DNA from: Aspergillus flavus
Lineage: Eukaryota > Ascomycota > Eurotiomycetes > Eurotiales > Aspergillaceae
Direction of reading: 5' to 3'
Assembly: GCF_009017415.1 (NCBI RefSeq)
Contig: NC_092404.1
Span: 62,001-126,000 of the forward strand
Length of the DNA: 64,000 nt
Positions 35,476-45,985 of the stretch are shown in pieces. A program made the translations under genes and the position numbers. The notes beneath the pieces are model-generated. The model worked only from the letters and a program-made list of their open reading frames with translations, did not search any database and was not told where the DNA came from. Every line of letters begins with the position of its first letter. Positions within the stretch are counted from its first letter, which is position 1.

Positions 35476-36697
35476 TCCAGAGCAATACAGATCGTATACA
35501 TATAGTAAGTAGCATAGACTAGGTTCAGGTCACACACTGCTCCTTGTTGTTGCCTATCAAACCCGCTGTCAATGTAATTGGCTCATCCGGGCCAGATACC
35601 AATACATAGTCCAGAAGAATGTACAAAGACGTCACTGGCAGGTCGCATACTTTGGCGAGGCGGTAAATATTGCGCGATTAGGTTAAGATAGCGTCGCGAA
35701 AACGCGGGGAGAGCTTCGCATCCGAGCTTACCGATCTGCAATCAGCAAGGGAGATAGCCTCGCCTAAACCCGTTGCGGGAATGTTAACCATGTAGACTTT
35801 CGAATCTCCCCTCACCGTCTCCACTTCTTGGCCACTATCGCCGGTTTGCGATTGGATAGATCAGCCAAAGTTGCGATTGGATGCGTCACCAAAGTGAGTG
35901 ATCTTGAACACGAGCTTGGTTACTTGACGTTGTTACCAGCCTATATAATGTTCGCACTGCCGAACAAGACAAGCGAGAGTAGACGGTGCTCCATGGGTCG
36001 TTGTTGTGTGGGTAAATCTAGAATACAGTGGTGCAAAACACATCAAGCAATGTTCAAACAAGGGCTTGCTGTTGAGATATAGGTACAGAAACAAGATGTA
36101 AACTGCTACCAACCAATATACCGGTCACTCTTAGAGCCAGGTGTACAGACCCTCGCATTCGCTTTGTAATTGATTGGATATCGCCGTCACTAGCGTCTGG
36201 CTCCATAGAGCGTTTGTGTATCGAAACTGTCACCAACCCCCCCCCCCTTATGCAGGAGTTTATATTCCCCTCTCTGTAATAACTGATTCCCTGTCAACGT
36301 ACACGTCAATCATATTGCTGTTGCTAATAGTGCTGTTGAAATCGGATGCTACGTACGATCTTATCACCAACGCTGACCTGCACGGGGTATCGGTGTCTCG
36401 GAAGTCACTGAGCTTCAGCGCCACTTGTGACAAATTGACGAGTGTATTCTATGAGTACGTGATCCAGGTTAAGTCTCGCCCGGCGTCGGATCTTCACTGG
36501 ACGAGGCGGGGTTGGTGGCTAAACTATGAGTTTTGGCCAAAGACATGCTTTGCGGATGACACGCATGGGCATTGGTGGGGAAATCTCTGAAGTATATCCT
36601 AATCAACGATCAGCCCTAGGTTTTTCCAACACAAATTAATACATCTGCTAAATACCGGAGCTTTACCGAAATCCTCGCTGTTGTTGAAAATCGCACC
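35476..36697. other. Divergent intergenic region with C11 tract
   Basis: About 1.2 kb between the divergent permease and siderophore-transporter starts. A run of 11 C lies at 36237-36247. A 138-codon frame at 36174-36590 starts with a non-ATG codon and has no domain; not called. Confidence 0.45.
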
Positions 36698-38140
36698 ATG
36701 GTGGGTGCTGCTTCCCTCAATTCTACTCAACTCGCTGTGGATTCAGTACTGGGCCAAGTGAACACGACAACTGTACCGGAACCTGAAAAGCCCAGTCTGT
36801 CAGCGCCAAATGAGGAAGAGGTTCCAGAAAGGATCAACAAGACTGAGGGGAATGGAGCGGCTGGAGTCAAGAAGGCCGAAGCTGCAGCTCTTGTTTGGAG
36901 CAAAAATGCTCTGTGGGCGATCTATGCTTGGTAGACGGCCTTCCCCTTTTCAGGATCATTAGTGGTGCATGAAGAACGAATATTTAACAGCCGTGGATGT
37001 ATTCTAGGATCTGGGTATGCTTTTTCATGTTGGCGTTTTATTCGTCGATCGGCACCAATGTACTCGTGAACGCATACGCAAATTTCAAGACTGCTCCCGA
37101 GATTTCGACGGCAGCCATCTTAGCGACAGTGGTCGGGGGAGTGGTGAAGCTACCCATTGCGAAGATCGTGAATATCTGGGCTTCGAAATCGGGCATTTGC
37201 CTTGCCTTCTCGAGCACCCCTTTCATCTACACCGCGTTCACCGGTCCATTGGCTGCCCAATCCTTCTTAAACATGACAACATGGCGGTGGGCATATAGTG
37301 CGTTCACTATTGTCTTCCCCGTTGTTCTTCTATCTCTTGCCATCACTTTCAAGCTTTGTGAATTGAAAGCGAAAAAGCTGGGCTTCTATAAATTGAATGG
37401 CTCTAATTGTACCTGGACTCAATCAATTTCGTATTATATCCACGAATTTAACGGTAAGTAAAGTTGTCTTTTCTCGCAGCGCTTATTCTATTAACTATTT
37501 ACCCGGTTATAGTTATCGGTGCGCTTCTCTTGATGGCTATATTTATTCTTCTACTACTGCCTCTTAGCCTTACAATCTATAGACGGGCCCAATCCTAATC
37601 TATAATATTTATTGCTATACTGGTAATCGGGTTTTGTCTCTTCTTTATCTTTGTAGTCTAGGAACGATTCTTCGCACGCCAGCAATTTATTCAATATAAT
37701 CTATTAGAATAGCGAACTATACTCAAAGCATATATTCTCTCTATAGTACTAAATCTGGGCTACGCTGTATAGGATCTGTATTTTCTTAGCTTTTGTATAG
37801 TAGTATATAATCTCAGCTTCTTAAACGGAGGGTATATAAATTAGATTAATAATATAGGGTTCTGCTTCTAGGTGCTGTTTTTTAGGATCTATATTTGCTA
37901 GACAAAGTATTTCAAGAACGCGTGTCTATTCTGTGGACTACCCTTCAATACTTCTCGGTTTTGGATTAATAATCTACTTCTAGTATAAGCACGACAATAT
38001 CGATTATATCGTGATATACCAGATTTTTATTGTCTTTGCCAGTAGAACTCTAGTAATTGGACAAGATATGGCGGTGATAAGCGCCGCCAATCATAACAGC
38101 GTGCCAATGATACTATGAAAACGCCGGTAAAGATACCACT
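36698..38140 (+). pseudogene. Siderophore-iron MFS transporter (Sit/MirB type) pseudogene with RIP-like decay
   Basis: The 5' part is intact: ATG at 36698, exon to 36930, intron, exon 37008-37454 with ALWAIYAWIWVCFFMLAFYS and LVNAYANFKTAPEI, typical of the siderophore transporter (SIT) family. At NIWASKSGICLAFSSTPF about 65 family residues (helices 3-4 region) are missing, so the gene carries an internal deletion. After the intron 37455-37512 the frame resumes as VIGALLLMAIFILLLLPLSL, then becomes AT-rich with at least eight in-frame stops while keeping frame and homology to about 38140: VxERFFAR, CLFFIF, KYFKNACLFCGLPF and NWTRYG remain readable (x, stop). Most stops sit where relatives have Trp or Gln, which is what C-to-T/G-to-A changes produce. 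It is non-functional as a transporter. Confidence 0.85.
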
Positions 38141-38474
38141 CGGATATTGTAGAATATATATCCCGCATTCTTTGAATAAATATATACTCTGGTAAAAAGC
38201 GCGAATTTCGTAGCAAACACTTGTCTTCATAAGTATGAAAAAGAAGACCTCGATGTATTTTTGGTACATTCTCTGGAGTTTTCAAGGCACGATCGTAGGC
38301 ACCCAAGATAGAATATGATATGATTGGGCTCTGGCGATGCCGGTGTCACGTGAATGCGTTGTTTACCTTTTCCATTGACTCCCTCGGTATACTCCGTACA
38401 ATCTCTCTCTCTCTCGCACACAGACTTCCACCAAATACGATCAATTTCCCGATCTCGCACGGGAGACCAACGCG

Positions 38475-39719
38475 ATGCTGATTTCTATCAGTTGTTCCTC
38501 TCATCTCAGAAGAGCAGTTCCGAAAGTATTTCAGTTATCCATACTACCAGAGACTCGAATATGGCACCCAAGTCCCCGCTCAACTCCACACGGCCATAGG
38601 AATCTGGGCTTCAGGACAATCCACCCGTTCCGACCGATCCACACCCAGTCCGACCCAAACCACAAAAATGCCCATCAAAGTCAACGATTGTTTGACTTAT
38701 CCCTCAGTTTCTCGCGAACGCCGCTGAGCGGGAACACGAACATGCGATACACGCGCTATAATGGCCATGGCGTGGCGATGCCCTTCAGCAAGCTCACGAA
38801 GTTGGACATCGTCAACCAATATGGTCTAAGCGCACGCGATCTGCGCACGCTCGACGTGCCATCCGACGGATTTCCCCATATCCTAATCCGGGAGTCCACC
38901 CTGCTGATCCATATGTTCAATCTGCGACTGCTGGTTCAAGCCGACCAGATGCTGGTCTTTCACCTGGCAGAAACGTCTACGCAAGAGCCAGATACGATCT
39001 CACGTGTGTTCCTCCGTGATCTGAAGTCGAAACTACGCGGGGACCCTGGCTTGGGAGTGTCCGTGGGCTTACCCTACGAACTGCGCATCCTGGAGGCGGC
39101 GCTGGCGGCCGTCACCTCCACACTCGAAGCGGAGTATGTGCTCACCAAGGATCAAGTCATGAAAACCCTAGGCATGGTGGACAAGGAGGAAGGCGAAATC
39201 CATTCCAATCTACGAACATTATTAGAGCTCGTGCGGAAACTCGCGGCGACTGAGAAACGCGCACGGCAGGTCCGCAGTGCGGTTCAAGATGTTTTGAATA
39301 CGGATGAGGATATGGCCGCGATGTACCTCAGCGACAAGCAAGCCGGAAAGCCTCACCAGGTGGAGGATCACCAGGATGTGGAATACTTGCTGGAAGCGTA
39401 CTACAAGGCGAGCGATGCGGTCGTCCAGGAGGCGACGAGCCTGATGGGAACGATTCAACAAACGGAAGAGAGTATACAATCGATCCTGGACGTGCGACGC
39501 AACCAGATCATGGTGCTAGAAGCCAAGATCGAGATCCTGATGTTAGGAATGGCTGTGGCCACGCTCGTAGCGGGCTGGTATGGCATGAATGTAGTCAACT
39601 ACTTCGAAGAGAGCGGCACGGCCTTTGCCGTGCTGGTTTCATCCTCTCTGGTCGCCATCGCGTTCCTTTCGCGATATGGCTTCCGGCAGCTGCGGAGGAT
39701 TCAGAAAATGCACCTATAG
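38475..39719 (+). CDS. Mitochondrial magnesium channel, Mrs2/Mfm1 (CorA) family
   Basis: Mg2+ channel of the inner mitochondrial membrane, single exon, 414 aa. The N-terminal about 90 residues are basic, Ser/His/Pro-rich and almost free of acidic residues, as for a long mitochondrial presequence. Family features: the start of the domain KLDIVNQYGLSARDLRTLD with FPHILIRESTLLIHMFNLR, a long alpha-helical matrix domain (about 195-330), LDVRRNQIMVLEAKIEILML leading into the first membrane helix, the selectivity signature YGMNV, and a second helix (AFAVLVSSSLVAIAFLSRYG) with a basic end. Fungi have several members (Mrs2, Lpe10/Mfm1). The linker between the helices (NYFEESG) is acidic, as usual. 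Confidence 0.9.
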   Translation: MLISISCSSHLRRAVPKVFQLSILPETRIWHPSPRSTPHGHRNLGFRTIHPFRPIHTQSDPNHKNAHQSQRLFDLSLSFSRTPLSGNTNMRYTRYNGHGVAMPFSKLTKLDIVNQYGLSARDLRTLDVPSDGFPHILIRESTLLIHMFNLRLLVQADQMLVFHLAETSTQEPDTISRVFLRDLKSKLRGDPGLGVSVGLPYELRILEAALAAVTSTLEAEYVLTKDQVMKTLGMVDKEEGEIHSNLRTLLELVRKLAATEKRARQVRSAVQDVLNTDEDMAAMYLSDKQAGKPHQVEDHQDVEYLLEAYYKASDAVVQEATSLMGTIQQTEESIQSILDVRRNQIMVLEAKIEILMLGMAVATLVAGWYGMNVVNYFEESGTAFAVLVSSSLVAIAFLSRYGFRQLRRIQKMHL

Positions 39720-40087
39720 AGCGACATATTTGGCCTCCAGCGTGCCATACATAGCTTGATTTATTCTAAGGCCATTAACAGCGTACCGGAAATTGGCCAT
39801 TCGAGAGATCCAATCCTATTATATCCCAATGAACTTGGGATCTCAACGTTTGTATTGAGCGGCACACTGCATGGGCACGATCTACGCATTCGAAGTTCAA
39901 GTAAGTCTTGAGCTTCTGCTAGACGATTCGAGGGGATTCTGGACCACCGCGCTAGTAATGAGTGACAGGCTTCACTATGTTATCCCTAAATCTCTGACGT
40001 TAGAGTCTTGACGGTAACATTTAGCCTATCCACAAAGGTGCAGCGAACAATGTCCTGATATTCAGGTCTGGACGGAGTGAGACGGTT
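39720..40087. other. Convergent intergenic region
   Basis: 3' flanks of the Mrs2-like and H2A-like-domain genes. No gene is seen. Confidence 0.5.
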
Positions 40088-41614
40088 TTACTCGTGCCCC
40101 TTCCACAGAACAGTGGAATATTGGAAGACATCGTATAGTTCTGGGTCGCTGTAGACACTGATGCGGATGTCAGCGGGTACGATGCCATAACGCTGGCTAC
40201 AAATTGCGGCATTACTGGACACCTCGAGGACCTCCGAAATCAGGTACGCGACGACTCGAGCAATGCCACTAACAAACTCTTCGATGACCACAGACTGACC
40301 TGTGGCACGAGATTCTAGAAAGTCGCTGACCTTACGACTCACATGGTCTGCATCGAAGTTAGGAATTGGCTCCGGATCCGATCGTGTTAAGCAGCAGTGG
40401 CAGTAGGTATTCAGTAACTTTCCCGCCGTGGACTTTCCGAATAGAGCCTCGGCGATCAGCGAAGGCGCCCCGAACGATAACGAGGGAAAGACAACTCGCT
40501 CCAAATAGCTGAGGATAAGCCCATTGAGCAGGTCAACCACGCGATCCTTCCAAGGGTCGACAAAAAATGCAAGTTTCCGGGTCTGGTTCGCTCTGGTATC
40601 GCTAGGGACACCTTGGCTGGTGGCTATCTCTGGAGGTACATGTGGCACAAATGGGTGAAGTCGTAAAGCGTCAAGTTCGTGGACTCGAAGAATATTCGCT
40701 CCTGAGGAATATGGTCCAAGGCAAGCTGACTCTCGTGGGCGGGGCGGGGAAAGAGAAATCACGCCGGCGTTGTCCAGAGACGCGGAATGCAGATGCAACA
40801 ACTGTAGCCCAGAGAAGTCAAAGTCCTCCCGAAGCCGCCGCTCAAACCTTTCTACGTCTGTCTCTGGTTCCCGTAGAGGGCGACTGTGCCCGGCAAGCGA
40901 TGTCTGAGTGAAATGTGTGCCACCAGAGAAGAACAGAAAGGAGTGAGCAACGCGGTCGTCGTTGAAACCAAATCGGCCGATCTTGTACTCGGCCATTGGA
41001 ATTCGCATCCACACCCCAGCTTCGCATCCGCACTGTCTATCCGGTGATTGTACCTTCCAGGCCGCGACTTGACTCTTTGCTTGGGCGTAGTCCACAACTC
41101 CAACAGATTCAGAAAACTCGACGTCCGCTGTTCTACGCTCTGGATCTGGCCCGCCCAACTCTTCATCCATCTCATCCCGACAGCGAGCATCGTAGTAGCC
41201 CCAGTCATACCGGTTGATAACCAGCACACCCTCGGCGCGGGTCTTTTCATTGTTCATGGTACTCCCACTGTCGGGTTCGTAAGGGGAACCAGAAACGCGA
41301 AGGATGCGCGCAATCTCCCGGCCAGGGTCAACGTCGGAGTGCCATAGAAACCAACCCGAAACCACTTCGGTCTCAATATCGACCAGTTGAAAGGCTTGCC
41401 ATGTGCCGTTTCGCGCAGGAATGTTGAATTTTAGACGATGTGCTTTCACGGTCCCAGACCGGTCAGGCTGGATGCTAGGGAACCCTTGGATAGGCACCAA
41501 GCTGCCGGACCATATGTTGTGTAGTTCGCCGAAGCAAAGACATCCTGATTCTATAGAGAAGGTAGCGTAGCTTTGAGGAGTGGTTGTCATAGTGGTGGGA
41601 GATTCTTTCGGCAT
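40088..41614 (-). CDS. Unknown 508-aa protein with C-terminal histone H2A-like fold
   Basis: Single-exon gene of 508 aa (or 500 from the second Met). Residues 1-400 match no family I recognise; they are mixed alpha/beta in character, with a CGCEAGVW segment, a long charged helix near 255-270 and a YCHCCL cluster near 404. The last 90 residues (about 419-508) align without gaps in their central part to the histone H2A fold: AYLISEVLEVSSNAA matches the long alpha-2 helix of H2A (EYLTAEVLELAGNAA), IVPADIRISVYSDPELYDVF matches loop 2 and alpha-3 ([20 protein letters not shown]), and FDADHVSRKVSDFLESR sits where alpha-1 should be. The basic N-tail of a real histone is absent. Function unknown; a role in pairing with an H2B-like or other histone-fold partner is an inference. 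Confidence 0.8.
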   Translation of the reverse strand: MPKESPTTMTTTPQSYATFSIESGCLCFGELHNIWSGSLVPIQGFPSIQPDRSGTVKAHRLKFNIPARNGTWQAFQLVDIETEVVSGWFLWHSDVDPGREIARILRVSGSPYEPDSGSTMNNEKTRAEGVLVINRYDWGYYDARCRDEMDEELGGPDPERRTADVEFSESVGVVDYAQAKSQVAAWKVQSPDRQCGCEAGVWMRIPMAEYKIGRFGFNDDRVAHSFLFFSGGTHFTQTSLAGHSRPLREPETDVERFERRLREDFDFSGLQLLHLHSASLDNAGVISLSPPRPRESACLGPYSSGANILRVHELDALRLHPFVPHVPPEIATSQGVPSDTRANQTRKLAFFVDPWKDRVVDLLNGLILSYLERVVFPSLSFGAPSLIAEALFGKSTAGKLLNTYCHCCLTRSDPEPIPNFDADHVSRKVSDFLESRATGQSVVIEEFVSGIARVVAYLISEVLEVSSNAAICSQRYGIVPADIRISVYSDPELYDVFQYSTVLWKGHE

Positions 41615-42038
41615 ACACCAAGAGCTCTAGATGGCAAGAATCAGGCCACATACTCTTACGAGATACAATCCGCTGGCCAAATGACTGGTAGTTGCCACAG
41701 CTACAGGAAGACCACAGTTAGTTTTACACAATGCCGGACTCATCGCGATCGGGAGAGGAGCAGCATGGTATGACACCGGACACAATCATGGAATGAATAT
41801 AGGTTCGGGTGGGCTACACGGAAGAGGTACTGTCCTTCTAGTACCGACTCGTATATGGTTCTAATGTGTCCTAGTGATCAACTACCAGCATCTTGTGCCC
41901 TGGACTGGACGTCTATACACATTTTCTCTTTCGGCTTTCCTTTCAACCCCACATTCATCAGTTTTCTCATCAAGATGATGTTTCATTGAGTGTCTAGACT
42001 AACGCCATGGTGGGCCCCTAAGGTCTCTCACGCAAATA
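41615..42038. other. Intergenic, upstream of H2A-like gene
   Basis: Promoter of the minus-strand gene and 3' flank of the F-box gene; no supported gene. Confidence 0.5.
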
Positions 42039-43160
42039 TCAGACATCAGTATTATTCTTGGGTCCAACAATAAAGTCAGTCCCATGCCTCCTAAAAAAGA
42101 TATCGCTCGGACGTTTGACACGAAAGTCATAATTCTCCTTCACTGCTACACAATTGAGAAAATGCCGAGGTAAATCAGCCTCCAAGAATGCTCGATAATA
42201 GGCCTCTCTGCTAGGAGGATGTGGATGCCAAATGGTTTCCATGCGTCTCCAGTCATTTGCATTTCCCTCCTCCCAGTGATACGTGCAAGCCTTGCAGTAG
42301 GTGCCCGGCTCTAAGATTTGTGTCCGGACGTCCCAGTATGGAAATGTCGCTGTCGCCTGGATTCTCCATGAAGGTTTCTCACTGTCTTCGTTCTCATCCA
42401 GTGATGTAGGCTTCAACCGGCGCCGCGGTCGCCCACCAGTGTGGGTTCCTTGGCGTCTGTGCTTTTCCCATTGCTGGACCCGACGATGATAATCTCTTTC
42501 ACGCTCCTTCAGACGAAACTGGTATGCCTGCTCCATTTCCCTTCCACCCCCATGGAGCTTTGTACCCAAGGCTTCTGCTTGAGTAACATCCATTAAGCGG
42601 GGTCGATGCCGATTAATGGGGTGAATAATTGGAAGTGATGATCGACGAAGATCGTTTGGAGTCAATCCAAACCGGAAACAGACATCACGCACGGGTTCGA
42701 CTTGGTAGTCGGGTTGGAGAAAATTGCATTTATAACAGGAACGGGTCAGTGTCGGGAAATAAAGAAGAGGCCCGAAATCAGTACATGTTCTGCACCAGGG
42801 ATAGCAGAACTCAGCAAAAAGCCAACCGATTGGGAAATATGAAGAGCACTTGATCATATCCATTACCCGTAGCGTATCAGATGCCAAGGCCCTCAATAAA
42901 GAGTACGCAGGAAGCGATTCGACTAAACGCCTTCCTATCCTACTGACTCGACGCAACATCCCTAGACTGGGTAGATCGAGATCGAGAAAGATTAAGTGGA
43001 GGATTTCGAGTGGAAGCTGATCAAGCAGGGGTGTATACCTCAGATTGATTCTTGAATCCTTGTTCGGTGGAGCTTTGTACAAAGTCACATCTGTACTGAG
43101 CTGGAAATCAAGGGTTTCCCTGTACGGTCTCTGGCACCGTAATGCTCTGCCTGAAGCCAT
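42039..43160 (-). CDS. F-box domain protein
   Basis: Single-exon gene of 373 aa. Residues about 46-92 form an F-box: LLDQLPLEILHLIFLDLDLP, then SLGMLRRVSRIGRRLVES. The F-box binds Skp1 and makes the protein a candidate substrate receptor of an SCF ubiquitin ligase. Downstream there are Cys pairs (CYPWCRTCTDF and SCYKCNF) that could form a zinc knot, a basic coiled segment (FRLKERERDYHRRVQQWEKH), an Arg-rich patch GGRPRRRLKP and another Cys pair (YCKACTYHW). This layout is common in large lineage-specific fungal F-box families. The target cannot be predicted. Confidence 0.82.
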   Translation of the reverse strand: MASGRALRCQRPYRETLDFQLSTDVTLYKAPPNKDSRINLRYTPLLDQLPLEILHLIFLDLDLPSLGMLRRVSRIGRRLVESLPAYSLLRALASDTLRVMDMIKCSSYFPIGWLFAEFCYPWCRTCTDFGPLLYFPTLTRSCYKCNFLQPDYQVEPVRDVCFRFGLTPNDLRRSSLPIIHPINRHRPRLMDVTQAEALGTKLHGGGREMEQAYQFRLKERERDYHRRVQQWEKHRRQGTHTGGRPRRRLKPTSLDENEDSEKPSWRIQATATFPYWDVRTQILEPGTYCKACTYHWEEGNANDWRRMETIWHPHPPSREAYYRAFLEADLPRHFLNCVAVKENYDFRVKRPSDIFFRRHGTDFIVGPKNNTDV

Positions 43161-43528
43161 GTTGGTATTCGAGTGGATTTGATATCATGAACCAAATGCA
43201 TGATAGAATAAACAAAACGCTGTCCTCCCTCTGTTCTGAACTTGTCCCGGATCCTCTTTCCAATGTTAGCATCACCAATACGTCTACAAGGCACGATCCC
43301 GGGACTGTGGCATCGTTGGCACTCAGGCATTGCATGCAGTGTCACCTCAGCCGGCTTAGAAGCCCGAGCGAATGAGTAACGTCTATTGTCTCACTCTGAA
43401 TTTCGGTACAGCGTGGCTGAAAGCATCTAGTGAGAGTTTCCACTACTCCAGCATAAAATGAATGAACGATCCCGCTATCTTCCATCTGTCAGTCAATTAT
43501 CTCACCACATATCAGCATTACAACTACG
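43161..43528. other. Upstream region of F-box gene
   Basis: No gene supported; short overlapping open frames only. Confidence 0.45.
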
Positions 43529-43838
43529 ATGGCCGAATTGAACGATAAAACAAGGCCGGACGGTTATCCCAGGTTAAGTCGCTCTTTCCGGTCAATGAAG
43601 GCATCCTATGATGTGGTAGTCGTTGGCTCTGGATATCCTTGGCGGAAATTCAGCTGCTGAAGATTTCTACTGGAGGATCGCTGATCATCTGAAATGGTGT
43701 GCTCAGGATCATGCTTCAAACCTGTCCCGTAGATCGAAGTCCAAGAATGCCCGCCATGCTAGGCACCGGTATGTGCGCAAGAGCGTCGAAGCTGTCATTG
43801 AAAGCCAGTCACGAGCACTCTCGAGAGACTCTGGCTGA
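43529..43838 (+). pseudogene. Collapsed remnant of a GMC-oxidoreductase/hydrolase fusion gene
   Basis: ATG at 43529 opens a 43-codon frame, with YPRLSRSFRSMKASYDVV and VVVGSGY, the start of the FAD-binding fold of fungal cholesterol-oxidase-like GMC proteins; the next family residues (GG) are missing and a stop follows at 43660. From 43629 a second frame reads LDILGGNSAAEDFYWRIADHL and ends at 43838. It resembles the last 60-70 residues (HLD...GKNAAxDVYxxIxxHL) of the alpha/beta-hydrolase part that is fused to such oxidases in fungi. The two pieces meet at CTGGATAT (43629-43636), which fits both GSGY and LDI coding, so a deletion of most of the gene is likely. Assignment of the second piece is tentative. 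Confidence 0.6.
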
Positions 43839-44295
43839 GCCGATCTGCTATCAATGAAAAAGGATCGTCAGTTCAGGGGGCGGAGATATGAGATATAGTG
43901 AGGGCACAGGTACCCGGAATGATATCACATGTACCACTGTGGAGGAGGTTCTTAAATGCATGAGGACGTCGATTACACAATAAATACTCCTGTGCTCAGC
44001 CTTCCTACATAGTTGTAGATTCGGTCAGACGCGCTCTTTTCACTCTCTTCTTGGTTATAGGCTGCGTCGTGAGACGAAGCCTTGCTTGTTTCTACCATAA
44101 TTTCTCATAGATTAGGAAGTGGTAGATCTTTGGAGCTAACTAAAAAGAATTTTGGAAAATATCAGTCGGTTCAAAAGTGAAATATTATCTTTGGCCACTC
44201 AAAGTGAAGCAAAGATAGGTAAACCCGGATCCAACAACCGCTTGCGACAAGACCACATAGGAAGAACATATAGAACGCGTAAAAGAACTGTCTCA
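43839..44295. other. Intergenic between GMC remnant and permease 3' end
   Basis: AT-rich, no gene seen. Confidence 0.5.
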
Positions 44296-45985
44296 TCATG
44301 CGATCCAGAACCAGATTCTTTCTAATTGTGTGTTAGCGTAAGTCAGTCACGTACCTCTTCGAGGAATTGGACATACCTAGGAAATTGCGTGGTTTCGGCT
44401 GCTCCCAGATAGCTTCCAGACGGTCGGCTTCCTCTTTTCCTGACCAGAGATCGATTTCTTCTATTTTGATAATTGAGGTGCCTTTGACGAACTTGTATCC
44501 GAGATACAAGGTTCCAAAGATGGGGATGGCGATGTAGGGTGGAATGAAGGTTTTTGCACTAAAGTGGCCGGGGAAGAAGGCGTCGAATCCGTTCAAAAGA
44601 GCCATGATAGCAGAAAATATAACGGCAAACCATGCTAAATACGGTTGGAATGGCGATTTGAATGGAAGGCTTGACCGAGGAATACCATGATACTTCAACG
44701 CCTGGTGAAATCGGAGGTAAGTAATCCCAATGGCAGTCCACACAACCAACGTACTGACGGAACTCAGGTTACTGATCCAAAAGAAGACCTCGGCGGAGCT
44801 CGATGACACATTGAGATACACGAGGAGACTCAGCGCTGTGGTGATCGCCACACAGGCATACGGAACGCCGAATTTCTCATATCGAAGAAAGCGCGGTGCC
44901 TTGCCATCGAGAGCCGTCGAGTAAAGCACCCGCGTCGATGCATAAAAAAAGGAATTGCCGGCCGACACAGCTGAGGACAGAATCACCGCATTGATGATGG
45001 AGGGCAGTGCTCGAATCCCACCGTTTTGAATCGCGATCACGAAAGGGCTGGCTCCTGCACCCTTCGCCCCGGCTTTGATGGCATTCAATAAGCGGTTGTC
45101 GCGCGCAGAGACACACATTCCAACGAGAAAGACACTGCCAACGTAGAATATCGTGATGCGCCAGAACACGCGACGCACAGCCTTGGGGATATTTCGTCGC
45201 GGATTCTCCGTTTCCCCCGCGGCCACCACGACGATCTCGCTACCACCATAGCTGAAGATCGCTTGGACAAACACCTTGAGGAAGGCGAGGAACCGTCCCA
45301 GCGCACCGGTTTTAAGATACTCCTCCATGGGATGTTTCCAGTACCGAAATCCGATCCGATCGTGGGTGGGTGCGCCGCCGAGAGTGATGATCAACATGAG
45401 TAACATCAAGCCTACAATCGTCGTCAGCTTGATCGCGCCCAGGACGAACTCTACCTCGCCGTAAGTTCGGACTGGCAGGCTATTAACCACGATCATAGGT
45501 ACGAAAAGAATCGTGATCCAGACCGCAGGCGACACGGTATTAGGCCAGTATTCAATGACCATCGCCGCCGCGCTGATTTCAATGGGCACGCCAATGGCAA
45601 ACTGATACCAATAGTTCCACCCAAGTGCAAAGCCCAAGGCTTCATCCACGAATCTCGCTGCGTAGACAGGAACAGCACCTGGTAGAGGCAGCCAAGTCGC
45701 CATCTCTCCCATGCTATTAATCACGGCATAGAGATCCAAGCCGCTAATGGCAAACGCCAGGGTCATCGACAGTGGTCCTGACAGCGACAGCACTTGTCCC
45801 GTGCCGACAAAAAGGCCTGTCCCAATAGCCCCAGAGAGGGCTAGAAATTGTACATGGCGCGATTTCAGGCGACGTTGCAAGGTTCCGACATTCTTCTGTT
45901 CCAGAGTGGGCTTTGGGTCCGCATCTTGTTTTTCAACATGATCGACTCTCTCGATCTCGGGATCACTTTTATTTGGTGGAAGCAT
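44296..45985 (-). CDS. Amino-acid permease (yeast amino-acid transporter, YAT family)
   Basis: Twelve-helix proton-coupled amino-acid permease. Main exon 45985-44377, a 55-nt intron, then a 26-nt last exon (44321-44296) that adds ERIWFWIA, giving 544 aa. Signatures: LKSRHVQFLALSGAIGTGLF in helix 1, MGEMATWLPLPGAVPVYAAR, the LGWNYWYQFAIGVPIEISAA segment of helix 3, SYGGSEIVVVAAGETENPRR, and the aromatic PRNFLERIWFWIA ending that is diagnostic of plasma-membrane YAT members. Without splicing, the tail would read GMSNSSKRYVTDLR, which has no counterpart in the family. Substrate range is unknown. Confidence 0.9.

Noticed and set aside
36174..36590. 138-codon plus-strand frame with a hydrophobic run
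   Set aside because: Begins with a non-ATG codon, overlaps the C11 tract and matches nothing.
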